Assembly (NCBI GenBank): GCA_964528095.1
Contig: CAZGSG010000040.1
Span: forward strand, 1 to 27,405
Direction of reading: 5' to 3'
From: CAZGSG01 sp964528095
GTDB lineage: Bacteria; Bacteroidota; Bacteroidia; Chitinophagales; Chitinophagaceae
Length of the DNA: 27,405 nucleotides
Of the stretch, positions 14,892-21,899 are shown in pieces. The notes under the pieces were generated by a model. It made no database searches and was not told the DNA's origin. It saw only the letters and a program-made list of their open reading frames with translations. A program made the translations under genes and the position numbers. Each line of letters begins with the position of its first letter. Positions within the stretch are counted from its first letter, which is position 1.

Positions 14892-14916
14892 CTTTCCCAA
14901 CACGTATGTAGTTGCC
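14892..14916 (-). repeat. Diverged right terminal repeat of element B
   Basis: CTTTCCCAACACGTATGTAG followed by TTGCC aligns with the right end of element A with one gap and about five substitutions. The core TCCCAAC and the terminal TGCC are kept. It marks the likely right boundary. Confidence 0.6.
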
Positions 14917-14968
14917 GACAGTATTCTCTAACGAATGAATTAATTATAGCCAGTTGATCCCTATTTGA

Positions 14969-16480
14969 CTACATTCTTTTCCTCAATCGTGTAAATACGA
15001 TTTCCCTGATGCCTTCTTCAAAAGAACCAGCCAGTGAGATGACTTTTCCTTTTTTGTCAATGATAACTCTTAGCCGCCCTCCCGGCACATTCGCTATGAA
15101 TTCATCCTTTCCGGCGATACTAATAGCAAAAGATTGTTCATTGTGTGTCGCGTATAATTTATCTGCTATTACGCTCAGCGTAATTGAGCCATAGCCAGGA
15201 TGATAATAAGCGCCTGCGTATGCTACCAGTGGTCTGTTCATTACAGGTTTGGCCGTATCACCGGTAGTGGGCAATGGGCCAGTATCAGCGGAACGTTTTT
15301 TATGCAGCGCTAATAACAATCTATTCCAGTCCTTATAGGGAAGTTCCAGTAGCCTGTCTGCTAACAAACTGCTGATAAGCTCAGGAACAGTGGCATTAAA
15401 TTTATTGACCAGTACTACAATTCCGATACTATCCGTAAGGAAAAAAGAGGTATTGGAAGAATAGGTTGGAAGATCGCCACTATGTTGTACATGATAATGC
15501 CCGCGATAAGAATCGATGATCCATCCATAACCCATGTCGCCAAAAAATGCATCCGGGTAGGCCGGAAAAGCAGGGTTCGGTCTTGAAGGAGCGCTCATTT
15601 GTGGGGTAGAAGCTTCTCTGATTAGCTTCGCCGGAAACACCTGGTTATCCTTATACCGGCCTCCATTGATCCATGCTATTAACCAATGGCTCATATCAAG
15701 CACGGAAGAATTAATACTACCTGCGGCATTAGCCCCTTCGGTACTTGGGTTTCGACTTACAAGCGTATCCCTGCGTAAAAAATAACCCTTGCTGTATTCG
15801 GCGCTTTTAATAAGATCGCTGAAAGCCGTACTGCTTTCATTCATTTGTAATGGGGCAAAGATCATTTCCTTTATTTGTTGTGACCAGCTTCTGCCGGTAA
15901 CCTTACGTGTCAGTTCTCCCAGCATATTATACATCAGGTTGGTGTACTGCACTTCATCCCTGATGAGTCTGGAAGGTTCCAGGTAGCGTACCCGATGTAT
16001 CACGGTGTCCATTGGCAGGCTCTCTTTCGCATGTGTCACCCAGTCGTGACGGGGAAGACCTGTGCGATGGGTCATCATATCTTTTGCTGTCACCATTGCT
16101 GTCATCTGTGGTGTATAAAATTCCAGTTCTGGAAAATACCGGTTCACGGGCTGGTTGATTTCAAGGAGATTTTTGTCAGCAGCCAGGCCAACCAATGCCG
16201 CGGTAAACGCTTTTGTACAGGAAGCAATGGGAAATATCGTATGGGGAGTTACAGGCAGCTGTTGCTCAAGATCGCGGTAGCCAAATCCTTTTGAATAGAG
16301 GAGCTGATCTTTGTATACGATACCGATAGCAAGACCTGGCACCTGCCAGTCTTTCATTACCTGTTCAATCAGCGGATCGATACCCTGCAGGCGTAATTTT
16401 AATGCTTCGGTTTTATTGACCTGTGCAAATAAAAGAGCAGATGTGCTACAAAGGGCAATAGTCAGCAGGATATTTTTCAT
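14969..16480 (-). CDS. Secreted serine hydrolase, beta-lactamase class C / PBP4* family
   Basis: ATG 16480 (MKNILLTIALCSTSALLFAQ) begins with a clear signal peptide; an ATG three codons upstream is less likely. The product is 503 residues. The catalytic Ser-x-x-Lys is SCTK (residues 87-90, FPIASCTKAFTAALVG), the Tyr-x-Asn is YTN (179-181), and a His-Ser-Gly (QHSGDLPTYSSN) replaces the Lys-Thr-Gly triad. A C-terminal lipocalin-like beta domain of the DUF3471 type follows (about 400-503, YAGAYYHPGYGSITLSV). The family includes penicillin-binding esterases, D-amino-acid peptidases and lactamase homologues, so the substrate is uncertain; it acts in the periplasm or outside. It lies 61 nt after the AraC-type regulator gene on the same strand, which suggests joint transcription. 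Confidence 0.9.
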   Translation of the reverse strand: MKNILLTIALCSTSALLFAQVNKTEALKLRLQGIDPLIEQVMKDWQVPGLAIGIVYKDQLLYSKGFGYRDLEQQLPVTPHTIFPIASCTKAFTAALVGLAADKNLLEINQPVNRYFPELEFYTPQMTAMVTAKDMMTHRTGLPRHDWVTHAKESLPMDTVIHRVRYLEPSRLIRDEVQYTNLMYNMLGELTRKVTGRSWSQQIKEMIFAPLQMNESSTAFSDLIKSAEYSKGYFLRRDTLVSRNPSTEGANAAGSINSSVLDMSHWLIAWINGGRYKDNQVFPAKLIREASTPQMSAPSRPNPAFPAYPDAFFGDMGYGWIIDSYRGHYHVQHSGDLPTYSSNTSFFLTDSIGIVVLVNKFNATVPELISSLLADRLLELPYKDWNRLLLALHKKRSADTGPLPTTGDTAKPVMNRPLVAYAGAYYHPGYGSITLSVIADKLYATHNEQSFAISIAGKDEFIANVPGGRLRVIIDKKGKVISLAGSFEEGIREIVFTRLRKRM

Positions 16481-16541
16481 AATTGTCATCTTTTAAACGA
16501 AAGTAAAGGAGCGGCAGTAGATGGGATAGAATGAATTTAGC

Positions 16542-17342
16542 CTAGCGCGCCCAGTTTCTGAAATGTCCTGGCAGCATGCAGGTCATTTCTCTAAACGTGC
16601 GGATCAGGTGGCTTTCGTCAGCAAAGCCACAATCAAATGCCAGTTGGGCCATATTAATGGAAGGGAATGCGATGATCCTGTTGATGGCCTGGTCTATTTT
16701 TAATTTCCGGCGATACCGGCCAAGAGTACAGGAAAAATAAACGGGAAAATATTTTGAGATGGTTACGGGATGTACGCCTGCCGCGAGAGATAATTGCTGC
16801 AGATTGATATTTTCATTCCAGCAATCCCGCAACAATTCCGATACAATGGTAACCCAGCGGGGTAGTCCGGGTTTACGAAGAGTGACTGTTTCCTGTACCA
16901 GGTTAAGCAGTATTTGTTGAAGCGAAACAATACTGTCACTGTCAGGGTACTCCAGTTCCCTGTATACCTGCAGCATAAGGGGACGTATACCGGGATGTAT
17001 CGCGATGGCATCACCAATACCCGCCTGGTCAAACCCGGTAGTAGTAAAGAAACCAGCAGGTAATTCAAAATTTACATGATAGGAGGGCGAATGGACAGCG
17101 GTTATCTGGTGAAGTTCCCCTGCCGGATACCATGTTATCGAACCCGGGCGACGTTCATAATGTGTTTTCTTCTTTTCCGCACAACCACCGCGTAATACAA
17201 AACTAAAATGCGCGTTATCGTGGTAATGCAAAAAACCATTGTATCCATCGGCATGAAGGATGGTGCGGCTGGCAATCAGGTCATCCGTTTCAATACTACT
17301 GATTACGCGGCTTATATGCGTGTTTTGGGTAAGCGCCTGCAT
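16542..17342 (-). CDS. AraC-family transcriptional regulator
   Basis: The ATG at 17342 (MQALTQNTHIS) is used; a TTG eight codons upstream (17366) is an alternative. The N-terminal part (about residues 30-130) is a cupin-like ligand domain (HYHDNAHFSFVLRGG, RRPGSITWYPAGELHQ). The C-terminal about 100 residues carry two helix-turn-helix units of the AraC/XylS type (LQQLSLAAGVHPVTISKYF and MAQLAFDCGFADESHLIRTF). The usual family sequence P..FR near the end is present (LPGHFRNW). It probably senses a small molecule and activates the serine hydrolase gene directly downstream. The ligand is unknown. It lies between the hydrolase gene and the end of the eCIS cargo genes and is probably a separate unit. 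Confidence 0.9.
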   Translation of the reverse strand: MQALTQNTHISRVISSIETDDLIASRTILHADGYNGFLHYHDNAHFSFVLRGGCAEKKKTHYERRPGSITWYPAGELHQITAVHSPSYHVNFELPAGFFTTTGFDQAGIGDAIAIHPGIRPLMLQVYRELEYPDSDSIVSLQQILLNLVQETVTLRKPGLPRWVTIVSELLRDCWNENINLQQLSLAAGVHPVTISKYFPVYFSCTLGRYRRKLKIDQAINRIIAFPSINMAQLAFDCGFADESHLIRTFREMTCMLPGHFRNWAR

Positions 17343-17445
17343 AAAGGGATGCTCTAAAATACTCAATTGTGGCAGGGAAAACTTTTTTACAATAATATAT
17401 GTTTAGCGGGAACCTTGTTGAAATCGGGTAGTTCATTTTTTACAG

Positions 17446-19821
17446 CTATTCATCGGTGCCAGGCTTTATCGCAATAGGCAGACCTGAACTATCACCTACA
17501 AAAAACACAGCGCCTCCTTTTTGAGTAAACATGGGAATATCCAAATGCTGAAAATCCTCCGTTATCAACAGCAGTAAACGGTCCTTACTATTTGCAGCCA
17601 GTGAAAATCCCTTTTCTGTCAACGCGCTGCAGATCATAGCCACCGCTTTTGCCGTATCGTTTCCATTCATTAAGCCTTCAAGTATACCAGTAGCAACGGG
17701 TACAAGTCTGGATTCCCGTTCCACCTGCAGCTTTTTAAAGTTGTTGATCAATAGCTGTTCTTTTTCTGAAAATGGTTGCGGGGCTGGCCTGACGCTTCCG
17801 CCGTAAAGCCCTGTTTCCGATTCGGGGTCATAGGATTCGAGATCGATCGGTACAAACTCGTTGCCACGTAGAATAACATTTTCTTTATGCAGATCAGAAA
17901 TTCCCACAGCGCTGGTTACCTGTTCCAATCGCAAGAGGTTACCTACATTAGCCGCGTTTGCCTGCTTATGTGCTGAGTCCTGTTCCAGCAACTGTCCGTC
18001 CACGAATTCCCAAAAAGAACCTTCTCCCACGGATATTATCTTATATACCGGTAAATTAATTGGCGAGCCCAGTTGATTCATTTGCGCATATAGATCGATA
18101 ACAGCGCGGTCTGTTTCCGCTTTTCTTGGTTTATACACGATCTTTCCCAATGGGGTTCCTTTTTCGAAAAAAAGTATCAGCACCGGTACTTTTCCTTTGT
18201 TGTGACTATCGCCTCCTAACAGCTGTATTGTAAACGTGACGTTTTCTATGTTAAACCCTTCAGGAGGAGTCAGGTTAAACTCTTTAAATAAACGGACCAA
18301 ATGAGGGTTGAGGTTTTCGCCAAATTGATTAATATAATCGATACTGTTGCATATGCTTCGTACGGTTTTAGCCATATCCTCAAAAATCTCTCCTTCGTTT
18401 GAAGCAGAGTCGATAAGTTGCCAGTTAGTGCGAAACGATTTTATTGTATCCTTACCGCCTCTTCTTATCAGTTTTGTATTGATAAGCGTCAGGAATTCTA
18501 TTCGCAATTTTTTTTGTGACTTTGTTTCTTTGTTTACAATCTCTTCAGGCTTTTCCAGGAGATCTTCTTTTTCTTCTATTACCTTTTTCAGGCTCTTGAT
18601 TTTCTTAATATCCCTGGTCTCACCTTTTACTTTTACCAGGGCTTCCAGTTCCAGGTTGCATTCCTCTATTTCCTGGTTAAGGACCTTGCAATGCTGCTGT
18701 GCTCTCCAAGCTATTAAAATTGATTCATAAATCGGTCTGATGCCTTCTCTAACTTCCCGTTCAACGGCGGGATCAGCATGCGGTTGTGGTGGAGCTTCTG
18801 CGAATGCGGCAGCACTTGCGGCTAGCAAAGGGGCGTGTCCCGGTTTTTTATGCGCGGATGCAGTCCCTGTATTTTCCTCTTTGGCAGCCGCGCTGGCCGA
18901 ATGATGGGCACTCGCGGTCGGATCCATTTCCGGAACAGCCTCTTCTCTCGTATTATCATCTGCCGATAATAACCAGTTGTATGATTCGTCATTTAACCAA
19001 TCCGTATATGATTTCGCATTTGCAATGCCTGCATCCTGTCGGTACTTTTCCAGGTATTCAGGCGGCACCCTGTCCGCATGTTCAATTAAATAAAATAACA
19101 GGGAGTTCGACTTTATTTGATACCATCTTGTGCCATCGGGATAAACAGGATCCCATACATAGTACAAACCAAAGTCTTCCCATACAGCCTGTAAAACAGG
19201 AACTGTATTCATGCCTGTATTTATATTCCTTAGTTGTTTTAAATTGGTTTGCCCTGTTTCCTTGCGCTGTACAATGGCCCTGCTTCCCATCTCATCCGCC
19301 TCTTTTTCCAGAACATTATCATCATTGATTTTATCGCCGCTTTTCATTTGCAGGGTTGCTTTAACCCTGCCTTGTTTTTGCTGTACTACATGCCATGCTT
19401 CATGCGGCAGATGTTTTTCCTGTCCGGGCCCGATATGTATATCTGTGCCCTGCGCATACGCGTGCGCGTGGAGCCGGGCTGGTTTATCCGAATGATAATG
19501 CACGTTCACATCATCCATAGAAATGCCGGAGAGATTTTCTATTCCTGATTTCAGCTTATCGGGTAAGCCGGTTCTGTTTGATTTTCTTTGAACGCCTGTA
19601 TAGGCAGGTTGATAGTCTGCCAGTTCAGCGGCCTGATTTCTTTGAACAATTGACCGGGGACGATTATCGGTAAGCCAGGTTTGTGATATAGCTGGCCCCG
19701 CGGCAGAACGGGGGCGATTGTCCTGCAGTTGAAAAACAGATCTGCCCGTATTGGATTGAACAGGCCTGGCGGATGAGACAGGGCGGAGTTCATTTTCTTT
19801 TATGGTAGCGTAATTCAACAC
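17446..19821 (-). CDS. eCIS cargo-like protein: DUF4157 domain joined to a LanM-type (DUF4135) dehydratase-like domain
   Basis: The start is GTG 19821 (aligned with the ATG of the next cargo gene: LNYATIKE against QNYDNIKD); length 791. Residues 1-80 hold a disordered leader with DNRPRS twice. Residues about 84-150 are a DUF4157 eCIS-core domain with HEAWH (140-144), then EKEADEMGSRA. After an Ala/His-rich linker and a coiled coil (about 380-430) comes a domain with GGDSHNKGK (536-544), IVYKPR (Lys564), DLHKEN (643-648) and IDLE (Asp660). These match the lantibiotic LanM kinase-like dehydratase sites. Arg705 and Thr711 have the Arg-x5-Thr spacing of the residues needed for phosphate elimination, and DIPMF follows as in LanM. 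Lanthipeptide cyclase sequence is absent. A role as delivered Ser/Thr phosphorylating or dehydrating toxin is inferred. Confidence 0.85.
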   Translation of the reverse strand: MLNYATIKENELRPVSSARPVQSNTGRSVFQLQDNRPRSAAGPAISQTWLTDNRPRSIVQRNQAAELADYQPAYTGVQRKSNRTGLPDKLKSGIENLSGISMDDVNVHYHSDKPARLHAHAYAQGTDIHIGPGQEKHLPHEAWHVVQQKQGRVKATLQMKSGDKINDDNVLEKEADEMGSRAIVQRKETGQTNLKQLRNINTGMNTVPVLQAVWEDFGLYYVWDPVYPDGTRWYQIKSNSLLFYLIEHADRVPPEYLEKYRQDAGIANAKSYTDWLNDESYNWLLSADDNTREEAVPEMDPTASAHHSASAAAKEENTGTASAHKKPGHAPLLAASAAAFAEAPPQPHADPAVEREVREGIRPIYESILIAWRAQQHCKVLNQEIEECNLELEALVKVKGETRDIKKIKSLKKVIEEKEDLLEKPEEIVNKETKSQKKLRIEFLTLINTKLIRRGGKDTIKSFRTNWQLIDSASNEGEIFEDMAKTVRSICNSIDYINQFGENLNPHLVRLFKEFNLTPPEGFNIENVTFTIQLLGGDSHNKGKVPVLILFFEKGTPLGKIVYKPRKAETDRAVIDLYAQMNQLGSPINLPVYKIISVGEGSFWEFVDGQLLEQDSAHKQANAANVGNLLRLEQVTSAVGISDLHKENVILRGNEFVPIDLESYDPESETGLYGGSVRPAPQPFSEKEQLLINNFKKLQVERESRLVPVATGILEGLMNGNDTAKAVAMICSALTEKGFSLAANSKDRLLLLITEDFQHLDIPMFTQKGGAVFFVGDSSGLPIAIKPGTDE

Positions 19822-19971
19822 ATTTTAATTCTATTGTTTCAGGAGTCTTTTATAAATCCAGGTTGGATGGGAAGTAGATCTTTCAGCAGTTTAAAAAAGC
19901 TGTCTTTTAAGTATGATTTCTCATTGTTATTTAAATTTTAAACAAGGACCGTTATACCTACAGCGTTCTGT

Positions 19972-21180
19972 TTAGTATATGGAAACACTTGCTGTTATAG
20001 GCACTGTGGATTGCGCATAGTAAATTCTGATGATTAAATGCCCATATCCAATACCACCGGGCGATTTTAACTCGTCAACATGATTTGTGGCCCATTGATT
20101 TGCCCAGGCGCTCATATTAGCGAAAGTATCCTGGGTAGGGTACCATTTCGGAGCATGTATTTCGGCAATATAATTCCTGGCATCCTGACTTTTTCTTGCA
20201 ACCAGTTGATGAGTGGCGTCTCTTGTTCTGTCCTTGATAGCATCTGGATCGCCTTCAGTTCGTTTAATTTCAAGATGGTCTTTTTGTCCGGGTCCAACCG
20301 CCTGCTCCAACCCTGGAGCATCATTCATTCTTGTTATAAAAATATCGGGCTCGGTATTTATATTTGTTCCGAGCGTTGCAATCCTTGCACCCTGCGTCCT
20401 GGTCATTACGGTCTCGAATTCGGCTAAATAAGCAAGGCTCTTATTTTGGAAATTATCCGCCCAGTGCTGTACACCTTGCGCAGCCTTTGCTCCAACTGGC
20501 TCGTTATGGGTATTGTCCATCGCTTTTAATCTCCTCTCATAGGCGCTGTAGTTTGTATTCACTTCTCCCATTTTGTTATGCACCTTATTCCAGTCCACAT
20601 CAGAAGCATCCAGCGAATCAGTAATTGCAGTGAGCTGAATAACTTCATTATTCATGATAAGCCCCGGGTTTTCGACGATATCGCCGCTGGGTTTTAATTG
20701 TGATAGTTCCGGGCTTATCATGGTCGTTTCTTTGCCGGGGTTATTATCATCATCCAATGCCTCATTTTTTTTCATCTGTATGGTTGGTTTCACCCTTCCC
20801 TGTTTTTGCTGCACCACATGCCATGCTTCATGTGACAGGTGTTTTTCCTGGCCGGGAGCAATATGTATATCTGTTCCCTGCGCGTAAGCATGAGCTGAGA
20901 GCTGAGCTGGTTTATCAGAGTGATAATGCACGTTCACGTCATCCATGGAAATACCGGAAAGGTTTTCAATACCCGATTTCAGTTCATCCGGTAAACCGGT
21001 TTTGTTTTCTTTTTTTTGAATGGACGTTTTGTTAGTAATAGCATCTACCAGTTTTTTTCGCGCTTTTGAATCGGTACGGTTGTCTTTAAGCTGAATGGCG
21101 TATTTACCTGCATTCGATTGAATAGGTACAGACGAAGCAGGTTGAACGGACCGGTCTTTTATGTTGTCATAATTCTGCAT
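19972..21180 (-). CDS. eCIS cargo-like protein: DUF4157 domain joined to a putative PD-(D/E)XK nuclease-like toxin domain
   Basis: Length 402. The leader has DNRTDS and QSNAGKYAIQ, parallel to the 791-aa neighbour. The DUF4157 domain (about residues 60-136) carries HEAWH at 117-121 and is nearly identical in sequence to that of the neighbour, including SGIENLSGISMDDVNVHYHS. After a variable linker, residues about 200-402 form the specific part. In it EPDIFITRM (Asp279) and HLEIKRT (Glu304, Lys306) have the order and spacing of a PD-(D/E)XK nuclease active site, followed by a helix with HQLVARKS. A DNase or RNase toxin delivered by the injection system is the best guess from these motifs; the domain could also be another fold. 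It ends 151 bp before the LanM-like gene. Confidence 0.8.
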   Translation of the reverse strand: MQNYDNIKDRSVQPASSVPIQSNAGKYAIQLKDNRTDSKARKKLVDAITNKTSIQKKENKTGLPDELKSGIENLSGISMDDVNVHYHSDKPAQLSAHAYAQGTDIHIAPGQEKHLSHEAWHVVQQKQGRVKPTIQMKKNEALDDDNNPGKETTMISPELSQLKPSGDIVENPGLIMNNEVIQLTAITDSLDASDVDWNKVHNKMGEVNTNYSAYERRLKAMDNTHNEPVGAKAAQGVQHWADNFQNKSLAYLAEFETVMTRTQGARIATLGTNINTEPDIFITRMNDAPGLEQAVGPGQKDHLEIKRTEGDPDAIKDRTRDATHQLVARKSQDARNYIAEIHAPKWYPTQDTFANMSAWANQWATNHVDELKSPGGIGYGHLIIRIYYAQSTVPITASVSIY

Positions 21181-21247
21181 TATTCACTTTGATAAATTTA
21201 GTAGGCCGAAGATTCATGTGTTCTATTACAAACCATATAGTAATCCT

Positions 21248-21889
21248 TTACTGCATGGCTTCACGATAGGCGGCAATCTCGTCTTTTGTTAACTGGTCCA
21301 CTGACTCATACCCATAGTATTCACGGATCTCCTCCATTTCGCTTTGTTTTTTTCCTTTGTTTTTTTCCTTCCTCGCTTCCTCTACGCCTTTTTCTTTTTG
21401 CTTATGACTTGCATTGCCCATTCTCATCTGGCTTGATGCAAACATGGTTGGGTCGTCCAGCTCTTTTCTTGTATCCTGTTTAGCCTTATTGATGACCATC
21501 GCGTTTCTTGCCTGGTGATCTGTACCGCCGCCACCACCGCCGGTGCCGCGGGTTGTATGCGGTTTTGCATTGGGTAATTTTTTCACCAGCCCGGCAGCAG
21601 CTCCCATCGACCTGACCATATCTTCGTTTGCTTTTTTAGAGCCCGTGCTTAGCTGGGCAACCCCTTCTGCTGATTTCATCTGCACGGCCTTTTTGCCCAT
21701 CTCATCCGCTTCATGCTCAAGTTTTTTATCATCATTCACAGGCACATTGGTTTTCAACTGTATGGTGCTCTTAGCCCTGTTATCACCCAGGTACAGACCT
21801 TTGTTTTTGCCCGTTGAGTTTTCATGCAACAGAACAGGGCTTTGCGTGTTTTCTTTTTTCTTTTGAATGGGTTTGTTGTATTGATTCAT
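21248..21889 (-). CDS. Cargo-like protein with eCIS leader but no HEAWH core
   Basis: Length 213. The leader (MNQYNKPIQKKKENTQSP, GDNRAKSTIQLKTN) resembles those of the two following cargo genes, and DDKKLEHEADEMGKKAVQ matches the segment that follows the DUF4157 core in the 791-aa protein (NVLEKEADEMGSRAIVQ). The central DUF4157 part with HEAWH is missing, as if deleted. A Gly-rich tract (GTGGGGGGTDHQ) follows, then a highly charged Lys/Glu helix region (RKEKNKGKKQSEMEE) and a short C-terminal helix (SVDQLTKDEIAAYREAMQ). There is no known enzyme motif. It may be a cargo with an unrecognised toxin domain, or an adaptor. It lies 11 bp after the 531-aa gene, so it is in the same operon. Confidence 0.7.
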   Translation of the reverse strand: MNQYNKPIQKKKENTQSPVLLHENSTGKNKGLYLGDNRAKSTIQLKTNVPVNDDKKLEHEADEMGKKAVQMKSAEGVAQLSTGSKKANEDMVRSMGAAAGLVKKLPNAKPHTTRGTGGGGGGTDHQARNAMVINKAKQDTRKELDDPTMFASSQMRMGNASHKQKEKGVEEARKEKNKGKKQSEMEEIREYYGYESVDQLTKDEIAAYREAMQ

Positions 21890-21899
21890 GATTGCTATT

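Larger units (their letters stand above)
11462..14916 (+). mobile_element. Second, decayed passenger-carrying IS1595-type element (element B)
   Basis: Positions 11462-12254 align with 6801-7733 of element A (terminal-repeat inner half, 85-aa gene, palindromes, 47-aa gene, leader). A truncated, frameshifted transposase follows at 14202-14619, and a diverged terminal repeat at 14892-14916 (CTTTCCCAACACGTATGTAG, then TTGCC) marks the right end. The outer half of the left repeat is lost, and no target duplication is visible. Between the shared left module and the transposase lies a minus-strand operon (208-aa protein, XRE/ImmA peptidase) unrelated to the cargo of element A. So the two elements share a chassis and differ in cargo. 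Confidence 0.75.

Noticed and set aside
14969..16480. Source copy of the truncated serine hydrolase at 10686-11471
   Set aside because: The two proteins share only family motifs and differ in sequence and domain content.
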